Positions 52,658-62,900 of a DNA stretch of 64,000 nucleotides are shown piece by piece. The stretch comes from Rhodocytophaga rosea. GTDB taxonomy: Bacteria; Bacteroidota; Bacteroidia; Cytophagales; 172606-1. The notes beneath the pieces are model-generated. The model did no database searches, had not been told where the DNA came from, and was given only the letters and a program-made list of their open reading frames with translations. The stretch is taken from NCBI RefSeq assembly GCF_010119975.1, contig NZ_CP048222.1:5226501-5290500 (forward strand), read 5' to 3'. Positions within the stretch are counted from its first letter, which is position 1. Each line of letters opens with the position of its first letter. A program made the translations under genes and the position numbers.

Positions 52658-54013
52658 ATGCCAGATCATTTATTTGCTACCTATTTCAATACTACACATA
52701 CTGTTTATCAATCTTCTGCTCCAGGGCGTATAGATGTAATGGGAGGAATAGCCGATTATTCAGGCTCTATGGTGTTGCAAATGCCTATCCGGGAGAAAAC
52801 AACTGTACAACTGGCCTTACGGGATGATGATAAGTTGAATATTAAAAGCCTGCAAAGTAATGGAGAGGTATTAGCTTGTTCGGTGGCGTATCATTCGCTA
52901 TTAAAAAATGGCCGAGAAGTAGATTATGCCTTTGCCAGAAAAGAATTGGCTACAACAGAAAATGGAAGATGGGCTGGTTACATCATAGGCTGTTTTCTGG
53001 TGGTGCAGAAAGAAAAAAATATACAGATAACTGGTGCTGATATATTCATACATACTGAGGTACCATTGGGCAAAGGTGTTTCCTCTTCAGCAGCCTTAGA
53101 GGTAGCGGTATTAAAAGCAATCGCCCAGGCCTACCAGATTGAATTTGGTAAAACAGAACTCCCGCTATTAGCCCAGAAGGCCGAAAATCTGGTGGTTGGC
53201 GCTCCCTGCGGATTAATGGATCAGTTAGCGTGCTACCTGGGTGAATCGGGAAAATTATTGCCTATTCTTTGCCAGCCAGATATAGTGTATGAACCGCTTC
53301 CGATTCCAGAAAATATCTTTTTTATTGGTATTGATAGTGGTATCCGTCATTCTGTAGGAGCAGCCTCCTATTCACAAGTGCGTACGGCTGCTTTTATGGG
53401 ATATGCAATGATTGCCAGAGAAGTAGGTGTAATGCCCAAAGAGCTGGAACAAGCTAAACTGAATTCAACCAGGAAAGGATTACCATTTGATGGGTATGTA
53501 GCCAATATAACGCCTTCTATTTTTGAAGAAAGATTTGCACTGCGGTTACCTTATAAAATGCATGGAAAATATTTTAAGCAACATCAGTTTATTCACCTAG
53601 ATACGGCTACAGAAGTGCTGGACGATAAATTTTATGCCATACTGGATTGTACCCGCCATCCGGTTTACGAAAATTTCAGGGTTCATACCTTTTCTGTATT
53701 ACTTCACTATTTGTCTGTTGTAACCAATCCTTTGCACAGAAAACAATGTCTGCAACAACTGGGTGAACTCATGTATCAGTCTCATACTGGTTATAGCGTT
53801 TGTGGCCTGGGCGATGACCATACCGATGAGCTGGTTGAATCTGTTCGGCAACACCAGCATCAGGGAGTATATGGTGCTAAAATCACTGGTGGTGGGAGCG
53901 GGGGAACCGTATGTATACTTTGTGAAGGTGAAGAGGGCTTACAAACTGCCCGTAAAATTCACCGGCAATACCAGGAAAAATATAACAAAGAAGTAACCTT
54001 TTTCGAACCTTGA
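52658..54013 (+). CDS. GHMP-family sugar kinase (L-arabinokinase/galactokinase-like)
   Basis: The 451-residue protein has the three GHMP motifs: SAPGRIDVMGGIADYSGS (about 20-37), LGKGVSSSAALEVAVL (about 135-150) and the C-terminal KITGGGSGGTVCIL (about 409). IDSGIRHSVGAASYSQVR and FGLMDQLACYLG-like segments resemble the kinase half of plant L-arabinokinase more than bacterial galactokinase, in particular the GGIADYSGS string. The glycosyltransferase-like N-terminal half of the plant enzyme is missing. It should phosphorylate C1 of a pentose or hexose in the cytoplasm. It starts 130 bp from the divergent aspartokinase; no arabinose or galactose genes flank it. Confidence 0.85.
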   Translation: MPDHLFATYFNTTHTVYQSSAPGRIDVMGGIADYSGSMVLQMPIREKTTVQLALRDDDKLNIKSLQSNGEVLACSVAYHSLLKNGREVDYAFARKELATTENGRWAGYIIGCFLVVQKEKNIQITGADIFIHTEVPLGKGVSSSAALEVAVLKAIAQAYQIEFGKTELPLLAQKAENLVVGAPCGLMDQLACYLGESGKLLPILCQPDIVYEPLPIPENIFFIGIDSGIRHSVGAASYSQVRTAAFMGYAMIAREVGVMPKELEQAKLNSTRKGLPFDGYVANITPSIFEERFALRLPYKMHGKYFKQHQFIHLDTATEVLDDKFYAILDCTRHPVYENFRVHTFSVLLHYLSVVTNPLHRKQCLQQLGELMYQSHTGYSVCGLGDDHTDELVESVRQHQHQGVYGAKITGGGSGGTVCILCEGEEGLQTARKIHRQYQEKYNKEVTFFEP

Positions 54014-54126
54014 ATAAAATGCGGTTCAACCCAATAGTTTACCTATTTTTTGCTTTGATAAAATAATTATTCAGGATTAGTACTTATATTTAAGCCCTAA
54101 AAAAACATTAAATCCTCTAAACTTAT

Positions 54127-54507
54127 ATGAATTTACCAGAAGACTTAAGGTATACCAAAGAACACGAATGGATCAGGGTAGAAGGCGATATAGCCTATGT
54201 AGGCATTACTGATTTTGCCCAGAAAGAGCTGGGAGATATAGTATATGTTGAAATTGATACTAAAGGCCAGGAGATTCAGCAAAATGAGATATTTGGAACT
54301 GTAGAAGCCGTAAAAACCGTTTCAGACCTTTTTATTCCTATTACCGGAACTGTGCTGGAAGTAAATGATCTTTTAAATTCTAATCCTGAGCTGGTAAACA
54401 CTGATCCGTATGGCAAAGGCTGGATGATTAAAATGAGCATTACTGATACACAGCAGCTTGAATCTTTGTTAAGCGCGAATACGTATGGAGCAGTAATTGG
54501 CGCTTAA
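54127..54507 (+). CDS. gcvH: Glycine cleavage system H protein
   Basis: The 126-residue carrier starts [20 protein letters not shown] and has [15 protein letters not shown] and [14 protein letters not shown] with lipoyl-lysine K63. It shuttles aminomethyl groups between GcvP, GcvT and Lpd, and also feeds lipoate transfer. The other gcv genes are not in this window. It is followed 64 bp later by a VanZ-like gene. Confidence 0.97.
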   Translation: MNLPEDLRYTKEHEWIRVEGDIAYVGITDFAQKELGDIVYVEIDTKGQEIQQNEIFGTVEAVKTVSDLFIPITGTVLEVNDLLNSNPELVNTDPYGKGWMIKMSITDTQQLESLLSANTYGAVIGA

Positions 54508-54571
54508 ATAGAGGAAAGAGGCAAAGTGCTATTTTTGCATAAACAGATATAGCCTGGTTAACAACAGCGGA

Positions 54572-54955
54572 ATGTTTTTCAGATATAACGTATTTACTTT
54601 TGCCTGGGCATTACTCATACTAATGCTGATATTAATGCCTGGTAAAAATATGCCGGATACTAATATCTGGAGCCTGCTTACTTTCGATAAATTTGCTCAT
54701 TTCTTTGTATTTGCCATACTGGTGTTTTTACTTAACATCGGACTTGCCAAACAGCATACCTATATATGGCTGCGGTTTAAAGCAGGTAAAATGGCGCTGA
54801 TGAGTGGTATGGCCTATGGAATTTTGCTTGAACTTATTCAATCCTTTATTCCTGACCGAACTTTTGAGCCGAGGGACATGTTAGCCAATATGATAGGATG
54901 TTTCTTAGGAAGTTTTTTGTTTTACATGGTTTATAAATTTAATCTCCCTGATTAG
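54572..54955 (+). CDS. VanZ-like family membrane protein
   Basis: The 127-residue protein has four hydrophobic helices. The pattern LLTFDKFAHFFVFAILVFLL, followed by GMAYGILLELIQSFIPDRTFEPRDMLANMIGCFLG, is the VanZ-like signature (FDKxxHFxxF and ExxQxxxxxRxxxxxDxxxNxxG). VanZ gives low-level teicoplanin resistance in enterococci; the role in this phylum is unknown. The gene often follows gcvH in Bacteroidota. Confidence 0.85.
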   Translation: MFFRYNVFTFAWALLILMLILMPGKNMPDTNIWSLLTFDKFAHFFVFAILVFLLNIGLAKQHTYIWLRFKAGKMALMSGMAYGILLELIQSFIPDRTFEPRDMLANMIGCFLGSFLFYMVYKFNLPD

Positions 54956-55024
54956 TATTTATAATAAAAAAAAATTATTTTTGATATCTGCAAGTTTAAA
55001 CTTATCCCCAAACCCAAATAGATT

Positions 55025-55708
55025 ATGGAAGTTAAAAAGTATGAAAAGGTAGACTTAGCTCGCCAGTCTGGTTTGTTTATGAACATCGGATTGATAGTTG
55101 CTTTGGGCCTGTGCTTGCTTGCCTTTGAATGGAAATCCTACGATGATCTTTCACAGGTAGAGTATGAAGCACAAGCGGTAGAAACTGAAGAATTAATAGA
55201 GATTCCAATCACTGAGATGCCTCCTCCTCCTCCTCCTGTAATTCAGCAGCCTGAGATCGTAGAGGTACCAGATGAAGAAGAAATAAAAGAAGAACTAGTA
55301 AACCTGGATACGGAGATTACTCCTGAAACGGTAGTAGCTCCCCCTGCTCCGCCTGCACCTGCTGCACCAGTAGTAGAAGAAGAAGAAACTAACGAGATCT
55401 TCCAGGTGGTAGAAAACCAGCCTGCTCCGGTAGGAGGTTATGAAGCATTCTACAAATACATCGGTAAAAACATCAAATATCCGGATCAGGCCAGAAGAAT
55501 GGGCGTGGAAGGAAAAGTGTTCGTACAGTTTGTAGTAGATAAAGATGGAAGTATTACGGACGTAAATGTATTAAAAGGTATCGGTTCTGGTTGTGATGAA
55601 GAAGCCATTCGGGTAGTAAAATCTGCTCCAAAATGGACACCAGGTAAGCAAAGAGGCCGTCCGGTACGCGTACGTATGTCGGTGCCGATTGCCTTCAAAT
55701 TGGGATAA
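55025..55708 (+). CDS. Energy transducer TonB (first of tandem pair)
   Basis: The 227-residue protein has one N-terminal helix (FMNIGLIVALGLCLLAFEW), a proline/glutamate-rich periplasmic spacer (PPPPPPVIQQPE, PPAPPAPAAP) and a C-terminal TonB domain with GGYEAFYKYIGKNIKYPDQARR, GKVFVQFVVDKDG, GCDEEAIRVVKSAPKWTPGK and MSVPIAFKLG. It would pass proton-motive energy from ExbBD to outer-membrane receptors. No exbBD genes are adjacent. Its C-terminal DNA is very similar to that of the next gene. Confidence 0.92.
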   Translation: MEVKKYEKVDLARQSGLFMNIGLIVALGLCLLAFEWKSYDDLSQVEYEAQAVETEELIEIPITEMPPPPPPVIQQPEIVEVPDEEEIKEELVNLDTEITPETVVAPPAPPAPAAPVVEEEETNEIFQVVENQPAPVGGYEAFYKYIGKNIKYPDQARRMGVEGKVFVQFVVDKDGSITDVNVLKGIGSGCDEEAIRVVKSAPKWTPGKQRGRPVRVRMSVPIAFKLG

Positions 55709-55730
55709 TATTAGTTAACTGATATATAGA

Positions 55731-55759
55731 AAGCCTGGGAAACCAGGCTTTTTTATTTT
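55731..55759 (+). terminator. Intrinsic terminator after first tonB
   Basis: AAGCCTGG (55731-55738), GAAA tetraloop, CCAGGCTT (55743-55750), then a run of T. It separates the two TonB genes into different transcripts. Confidence 0.9.
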
Positions 55760-55857
55760 TACGAAAATATTTTTGTAAGCCTTATGGAATCTGCCAGGGA
55801 GATGCATCATAGGAATAAAGTAAACATATTTTCCTTTTCACCCTAAACAGCATTCTC

Positions 55858-56532
55858 ATGGAACTCAAAAAGAACCCCGAATCAGATTTATCCCGCAAAA
55901 AAAGCTTGTTTTTTAACATTGGAATGATCATCACGCTTGCTCTATGTTTGGTTGCCTTCGAATGGAAAACATATGAGAAATTATCGGATGTAGATATTTC
56001 TAAACCATCAGAGCCAGAGCAATTGGAAATGATGCCTATTATAGAAAATAAGATTCCGGAACCTCCGAAAGTGGTAGCTCCGGAAATAAAAGAGGTTAAG
56101 GAAGACATAAAAGAAGAATTAATAAACTTAGAAACAGAAACTTCTTTGGAAGCTGTAGTAGATCCTCCTGTGCCTCCCACTCCAATTGCTCCTGTCATTG
56201 AAGATGAAGAAACTACAGAAATATTACTTATTGCTGAAACTCAGCCTGCTCCGGTAGGAGGTTACGAAGCATTCTATAAATACATCGGTAAAAACATCAA
56301 ATATCCGGATCAGGCCAGAAGATTGGGCGTAGAAGGAAAAGTGTTTGTTCAATTTGTAGTAGATAAAGATGGTGGTATTACCGACGTACAAGTATTAAAA
56401 GGCATAGGCAGTGGTTGTGATGAAGAATCTATTCGGGTGCTTAATAATGCTCCAAAATGGACTCCTGGCAAGCAAAGAGGCCGTCCGGTACGGGTTCGGA
56501 TGTCTGTTCCTATTATATTCAAATTAGGATAA
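55858..56532 (+). CDS. Energy transducer TonB (second of tandem pair)
   Basis: The 224-residue paralogue has the same plan: MELKKNPESDLSRKKSLFFNIGMIITLALCLVAFEW anchor, an acidic and proline-rich spacer (about 40-130), and the TonB C-terminal domain from QPAPVGGYEAFYKYIGK to MSVPIIFKLG. The N-terminal two-thirds has diverged while the first 80 bases encoding the C-terminal domain differ at only about two sites, a pattern consistent with duplication followed by gene conversion. It may serve different receptors from the first copy, since the spacer differs. Confidence 0.92.
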   Translation: MELKKNPESDLSRKKSLFFNIGMIITLALCLVAFEWKTYEKLSDVDISKPSEPEQLEMMPIIENKIPEPPKVVAPEIKEVKEDIKEELINLETETSLEAVVDPPVPPTPIAPVIEDEETTEILLIAETQPAPVGGYEAFYKYIGKNIKYPDQARRLGVEGKVFVQFVVDKDGGITDVQVLKGIGSGCDEESIRVLNNAPKWTPGKQRGRPVRVRMSVPIIFKLG

Positions 56533-56551
56533 TTATTTAGTTTATCTTACA

Positions 56552-56588
56552 GAAATAGCCCGTAACTCAGCGGGCTTTTCTATTTTTA
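56552..56588 (+). terminator. Intrinsic terminator after second tonB
   Basis: AGCCCG (56557-56562) pairs with CGGGCT (56571-56576), extendable by GAAA/TTTC across a T-T mismatch, then TTTCTATTTTT. It lies directly before the ATG of the next gene (56593), leaving no room for a downstream promoter. Confidence 0.75.
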
Positions 56589-56592
56589 CAGG

Positions 56593-57855
56593 ATGCTTAG
56601 ATATTGTATATGCTTTGGTATGCTGCTGTGGCCAGCTTTAGTGCAGGCGCAGGATATGGCCCGCATCAAAAAAAACATTGATACCCTTTGTTCGCCTGCC
56701 ATGCATGGCCGGGGATATGTAAATAAAGGCGATCTGGTGGCAGCCAGTTTTATTGGGGAGCAATTCCGGCAAATGGGGCTTAAATCTTTCGGAACTACTT
56801 TTTTACAATATTTCCCATTAGATATTAATACCTTTCCTAAAAAGGTAAAGCTCCAGATAGATAAACAGACACTGACGCCAGGCAAAGATTATATAGTAAA
56901 TCCGGTTTCTGCCAAAGGAAAAGGCAGTGGAAAAATTGTTTACCTGGATACGCTTATATTTACCCAGGAGCAGGCCAGGCAGAAGTTTCTGCAAACTGAT
57001 TTCAGGAAAAATATACTTGTTTACCAATCCAAGCACCAAAACAAACTACTCGAATTACCTGGGGAATATCTGAACAAAATGCACGAAGCCAGGGCGCTGA
57101 TCGAACTACATCCGGAAAAACTGACCGCTAGTTTATCTAACAAACAACAAAGCCATCCGGCATTTGAAATGGTTAGTAAAACTCTGCCTTCCAATGCTTC
57201 CAAAGCTAAATTCCGCCTGGATGCCACCTTGATTTCAAATTATCAGTCGCAGAACGTAATCGGGTATATTTCCGGAAAAACCCGGCCTGATTCATTTATT
57301 GTTGTGTCTGCTCATTACGATCATCTGGGCCGCATGGGGAACAAAACCTATTTTCCGGGTGCCAATGATAATGCAAGCGGGACCAGTATGTTGCTGGAAC
57401 TGGCACATTATTATTCCTTACCAGAAAATCAGCCGGAGTATTCTATGGCGTTTATTGCATTTGGTGCCGAAGAAGCCGGACTGATTGGTTCCAGGTATTA
57501 TACACAGCATCCATTATTTCCTCTTGCCGAGATCAAATTTATGATCAATCTGGACCTGGTAGGCACAGGTGATGATGGGATAACCGTAGTAAATTCGGTA
57601 GCCTTACCCCGTGAATTTAACTTGCTTACGCAGATTAACCAGGAGAAAGGATATGTATCGAAAGTAAATAAACGGGCTAATGCTCCCAATTCTGATCATT
57701 ATTTTTTTGTGAGCAAAGGCGTAAAAGCAGTATTCATTTATACGTTAGGCGGAATCAAAGCCTATCATGACGTATACGACCGTCCGGAAACACTGCCCCT
57801 CACAAAGTATACACAGTTATTTGGCCTGCTTACAGATTTTATCCGGGTTTTGTAA
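56593..57855 (+). CDS. Exported M28-family zinc metallopeptidase
   Basis: The 420-residue protein starts with a signal peptide (MLRYCICFGMLLWPALVQAQ). All M28 metal-ligand motifs are present: VVSAHYDHLGRMG near 235, GANDNASGTS near 256, FGAEEAGLIGS near 293, INLDLVGTGDD near 318, and the final His in AYHDVYDRPE. It should be a periplasmic zinc aminopeptidase. It differs from the M28 protein at 975 by a canonical Asp ligand and by the middle domain. Because the tonB terminator is only a few bases upstream, its promoter must lie within or before the tonB gene. Confidence 0.9.
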   Translation: MLRYCICFGMLLWPALVQAQDMARIKKNIDTLCSPAMHGRGYVNKGDLVAASFIGEQFRQMGLKSFGTTFLQYFPLDINTFPKKVKLQIDKQTLTPGKDYIVNPVSAKGKGSGKIVYLDTLIFTQEQARQKFLQTDFRKNILVYQSKHQNKLLELPGEYLNKMHEARALIELHPEKLTASLSNKQQSHPAFEMVSKTLPSNASKAKFRLDATLISNYQSQNVIGYISGKTRPDSFIVVSAHYDHLGRMGNKTYFPGANDNASGTSMLLELAHYYSLPENQPEYSMAFIAFGAEEAGLIGSRYYTQHPLFPLAEIKFMINLDLVGTGDDGITVVNSVALPREFNLLTQINQEKGYVSKVNKRANAPNSDHYFFVSKGVKAVFIYTLGGIKAYHDVYDRPETLPLTKYTQLFGLLTDFIRVL

Positions 57856-57913
57856 AAAATCAGAAGTATTTTGCCTAAGCAATTGAGCAAAAGATCAATA
57901 AGACATTAATCAG

Positions 57914-59677
57914 TTAAAATGGCCAGAAAATAGGTACAAAAATAACAAGTAAGGCTATCAGGAGTAAGGTAAGTACAGAACCGGTTTTAAAAAAATCCAT
58001 AAACTTATACTTTCCCGGACCATATACCAGGATACAGGAAGGCTCAAAAGGGGTAACCAGAGAAACAGAAGCGGCCAGCATAATGGCTATCCCAAACGAT
58101 CTTGGATTGGCACCTAGTTGCTGAGCGGTTTGCAAGGCAATTGGTAACACCACCAGCGCTGCGGCTGCATTAGACATAGGCTGCGTAAGAAATACAGTAA
58201 GTAAAATAAATCCTGCCAGAATAGAAATCGTTCCGAAGGGACTCAGCAGGTCTACAATGTGCATAGCCAGAAAGTTTGAAGCGCCGGTTTTTTCCATGGC
58301 TTTCCCAAAAGCACTCATGCCTCCGATTAATATGAGAAGCCGCCAGTCAATGGCAGTATAGGCTTTTTCCAGGGGAATGGCTTTGCTCAGCACCGTTAGT
58401 ACAGCGGCCATCAAAAAGCATATGGAAAGTGGAGCTAATTCCAGAGAACCAATAATCACTGCCAGCATAAAAGTAATTACCGTAAACAAGCCTCTTTTTT
58501 CCTTGTATTTGATAGGGGTGAATTCCTCCCCCATAATAGCCAGATCATGTCTTTCCCGGATGGCCTGAATCCGGTTAGAAGTACCCTGAACCAGCAACAA
58601 ATCTCCCAGATGAAGTTCTATACTACTGATCTTATCCCGTAGTGTCTGGCCATGCCGGTAAATGGCCAGTACTACCAGGCCATACCGTTGGCGGAAACCT
58701 GCACTTTTAATAGTTAAACCTACCAGCTCCGACTCTGAATTTGTGATAAGTACCTCTGCCAGCTGAATATCAGCTGTTTCAATGGTAATGTCTTTCAGGG
58801 TATCGGCCTTAATTTCAATGCCACTGGTTTCGCGTATTTTCAGTAACTGGTCAATTTTTGTTTCTACCAGCAGCATATCGCCTTCTTCGATCACCAGATA
58901 AGGATGTGGAAAGTATTGAGTCTTGTTTCGGATCAGCTTCAATATTCTGATATCTAAGCCACTCAAATTAGAGGTTACAATTTTTTGCCCGATCAAGGGA
59001 GAGTTTTTTACTACCACTACTTCGCTCAGGTATTCCCGGATGGCATAATTTTCTGTCAGGCTGTAATCTTTATGGTCAGGTAAAAAACGTCTGCCTACCG
59101 CCCAGATGTAAAGAACCCCGGTACCAAACATAATCAGCCCCATAGGCAATATCTCAAACATACCTACCGGAGCTAATTTTGCCTGTATAAGATATCCACT
59201 TACCGCTACGTTTGTAGACGTACCAATCAAGGTGCAGGTACCACCCAGAATAGAAGCAAACGCCATAGGAATTAATATTTTAGATGCGCTGATGTTCAAT
59301 TTCCGGCATATTCCCATAACTGGCCCTACCAGCAGCGCAGTAACCGTAGTATTATTCATAAAAGCAGAAATAGAGCCGGTAATACCCATAATAACCAATG
59401 TCAGCGCAGCCGGTTTTACTTGGGTAATGGTAGTAAGATTGGCACCGATGCGGTCTAGCATACCAGTTTCCCGCAAGGCGCCGCTAATGACAAAGATAGA
59501 AGCCAGGATAATGATAAAATCACTGCTGAATCCTTCAAATGCCTCTTTTGGAACAAGGATACCAGACAGAACAAGTATAATTAACAGGATCAGGGTTATA
59601 ATATCAACGGACAATTTTTCTGTGGCAAATAATATAATAGCTACCACCAGTAATCCTAAAACCAAAGCAATCTCCAT
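57914..59677 (-). CDS. SLC13/DASS family transporter with TrkA-C domains
   Basis: The 587-residue membrane protein begins MEIALVLGLLVVAIILFATEKLSVDIITL, with at least ten hydrophobic helices. Two RCK_C/TrkA-C domains are inserted centrally (about 205-375, with IREYLSEVVVVKNSPLIGQ and LGDLLLVQGTSNRI). Helical segments such as FMNNTTVTALLVGPVM and TQPMSNAAAALVVLPIA carry the SNT-type substrate and sodium motifs of the family (NNT and SNA). It imports di- or tricarboxylates, sulfate or a similar anion; the ion cannot be told. It is divergent from the following PVC-type gene across 268 bp of AT-rich DNA in which no clear site was seen. Confidence 0.9.
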   Translation of the reverse strand: MEIALVLGLLVVAIILFATEKLSVDIITLILLIILVLSGILVPKEAFEGFSSDFIIILASIFVISGALRETGMLDRIGANLTTITQVKPAALTLVIMGITGSISAFMNNTTVTALLVGPVMGICRKLNISASKILIPMAFASILGGTCTLIGTSTNVAVSGYLIQAKLAPVGMFEILPMGLIMFGTGVLYIWAVGRRFLPDHKDYSLTENYAIREYLSEVVVVKNSPLIGQKIVTSNLSGLDIRILKLIRNKTQYFPHPYLVIEEGDMLLVETKIDQLLKIRETSGIEIKADTLKDITIETADIQLAEVLITNSESELVGLTIKSAGFRQRYGLVVLAIYRHGQTLRDKISSIELHLGDLLLVQGTSNRIQAIRERHDLAIMGEEFTPIKYKEKRGLFTVITFMLAVIIGSLELAPLSICFLMAAVLTVLSKAIPLEKAYTAIDWRLLILIGGMSAFGKAMEKTGASNFLAMHIVDLLSPFGTISILAGFILLTVFLTQPMSNAAAALVVLPIALQTAQQLGANPRSFGIAIMLAASVSLVTPFEPSCILVYGPGKYKFMDFFKTGSVLTLLLIALLVIFVPIFWPF

Positions 59678-59945
59678 AATACAAATTGATGCAATGAAAC
59701 GGTTGGAAAATTATCCTCTTTTTAAACCAGGATGAAAAATTACATATAATTTATTTTAAAAACAGAACCCTCTCGCTGATTTATAAAGCTTATGTCAATT
59801 ATTTCCTGATAACGTGTTCTGTGTAACTATTTTGCCTTCTAAAAATAGCCTAATTATTTTCTGTTCAATCATTATACAAATTCATTAAAAAATGATACAT
59901 TTCTAATAGACTACTTTCGATTGCCGTATTATATATTTTAAGCCA

Positions 59946-62900
59946 ATGTGTACCATTACTAAAAAACTGTTTTTTTTAGCCTTATCGCTTATACTGGCAC
60001 AAGCCTGTGTAAAGCCTCAAAAAACAGCAGATTCTGCCAGCCCCCTTTCTACTACACAAGCCAGTAATCCTGCCACTGATTACCTTCCGGTTAAGCCGGA
60101 TACCATTTACGCCGAACATGTACGTACCAGCGAATTCAGAACGCCAGAGCAGGAACGCTTACAATTTATTCTGCCTCCGGATTTTGAAGTGACACTGTTT
60201 GCTTCTGAGCCGGATATTACCAAGCCCATCAATATGGCTTTCGACGAAAAAGGACGTTTGTGGGTAACCCAATCTTCAGAATATCCAATAGAAGCCGGAC
60301 CCAGTGAAGGCAGTGACCGGATCACCGTACTGGAAGATACAAATGGCGATGGAAAAGCCGATAAGATTCAGGATTTTGCCAGTGATTTAAACATTCCTAT
60401 TGGGATTATGCCAGTAAAAGGGGGCGCTATTGCCTATAGTATTCCTAATGTGTACCGGTTGTATGATACAGATAATGATGGCAAGGCGGATAAGCGGAAG
60501 GTGATGTTAGGTGCGTTTGGCCATAAGGATACGCATGGCATGGTCAATAATTTGGTACGGGGCTTTGACGGCTGGATACATGCTTCTCATGGATTTGCCA
60601 ATACTTCCCTTATAGCAGGCACCGACGGAGATTCTATCAAGATGTTTTCGGGAAATACATTCCGTTTCAGGTTAGATGGCAGCCGGGTAGAAAAAACAAC
60701 GGATGGGCGAATCAATCCCTTCGGCTCTGCTTTCGATGAAATGGGCTACCATTATTCAGCCGATTGCCATACATTGCCTATTTACCAGTTAATATGGGGC
60801 GGAGATTATACCCAATGGGGGAAAAGGGAACGAAGTATGGGATTTGCTCCTACGATGATGGATTATGATCTGAATTCTACCGCATTAGCAGGTTTGGTGT
60901 ATTATACTGATACCCATTTCCCTGCCGAATACCAGCATAGCTTTTATTCTGGTGACGTAGTTACGTGCCGCATCAGCCGAAATATAATGACATTTAATGG
61001 ATCAACCCCCAAGGCCACACGCAAACAAGATTTTCTGGTAAGTAAAGATCCCTGGTTCAGGCCGGTAGATATTAAGGTAGGGCCAGATGGGGCTTTGTAT
61101 ATTGCTGATTTTTATAACCGCATTATTGGCCATTACGAAGTTCCATTAAACCATCCCGGCAGAGACCGGATTAGTGGCCGGATCTGGAAAATTACCTACA
61201 AAGGCAATAAGCTTAGTCCCATTCTGGATTTTTCGAGTATGAGCCAGGAAGAATTACTCAACGCTTTATCTAATGAAGTACTCCAAACCCGAATGAAAGC
61301 CACTGATGCCCTGGTAGACCGTTTTGGCAAACAGGCGATACCAGCTTTGCAGAAACATATACGCACAAAGAACATAGCTACTAATGGGCTGATTCAATCG
61401 CTGTGGGCTTTATATCGGCTCAATGGCCTTCCGGAGCCTATCCTGGTATCAGCAATAAAACATACGGATGTACGGGTAAAAGTACATGCTTTTAAAATAG
61501 CAGCTAATCACAATAAACTCACTGACCCATTGAGAACTCTGGCCATGCAGAGCCTGGATGATTCAAATCCACATGTACAACGGGCTGCTGCTGAAGTGCT
61601 GGGCAGGCATCCCAGTGAACAAAACCTTAGTAAACTGGTCAGTCTGGCAAGTAAGGTGCCTGCGTATGATACGCATCTGCGGTATACGGTATTACTCAGC
61701 ATTAAAAATCATTTGCAGCGAGAGGGAATTATGCAGCAAGTAGCCAGGGAGAAATGGGACGAACAAAGTGCTGGTATTATTGCTATGATTGCGGCCGATA
61801 TGCAATCATGGGAGGCTGGCAGATATTTGTTCACCTATTTAAAAACCTATAATTACCCCAAAGAACGTTTTCCAGTGTATATAGAATCAGTTACCCGTAA
61901 TATGCCGGCATCCGAAATAGATGAAGTAATTGATTTCGTAAAAAACAAGACCGGAAGTTATCTGGAAGACCATTATCCCCTGGCCAAAGCGGTAAATGCA
62001 GGTATAGAGCAAAGAGGAGGTAAATCAAATGAAATAGAAGCCTTACGAAAGTGGAATACAGGGCTGGCAACTCATTTTCTTTTACAGGTTCCGGATAATA
62101 ATCAGTCCTTGAGCAAAGAGCTGAAAGAACGGCTTGTATATGCGGCACAGATGGCAGAATTATATAAAGAAGATTCTTTGTTGCCAGAGCTTAGAAAATT
62201 GTTTGCTTTCCGTAATGCTGGCGACGAAACAAGACATGCCGCTGCTGAAGCGCTCATATCCATAGCTCCGGAACATTATGCTATATGGATAGCCAACACA
62301 CTTGATGATAACGAAGAAACAATAGCCATGCGCCAGCGGATGGCCAGAACACTAGCACAGTCAAAATTACCCAAAGTCAGGTCGTTGCTTGTAAGAAATA
62401 TGAAAACAGCCCCCTATGAAGTGCAGGAGACAATAGCCGGTTTACTGGTAAGCGATACGACAGGAAAACCACAACTGATTAAATTAATCAGGCAGGGTGA
62501 AGCACCAGCCCGAGTGTTAAAGTCCCGCAATGTAGAGGATCTTTTTCTGGCTGGCATACAACCAGAGCAAAAAAAAGAATTTGACCAGCTAACAGCCGGT
62601 ATACTGCCCATTAGTGAAGAACGCCAGAAACTGATTGAAAAAAGAATAGCTGAATTTACCCCGGCAGGCAAAACAGCGGATATGGGGAAAGCAATATTTA
62701 TCAAAAATTGCAGCATGTGCCACCAGATCGACAAAACAGGAGGATTAATTGGCCCGCAGCTGGACGGCATTGGAAACTGGGGCAGACACTCCCTGACCAC
62801 TAAAATTCTAGACCCTAACCGGAACATTACCGAAAATTTCCGGATGTATAATATTACCTTAAAAAATGGTAAAATGGTATCTGGTCTTTACCGCAGGGAT

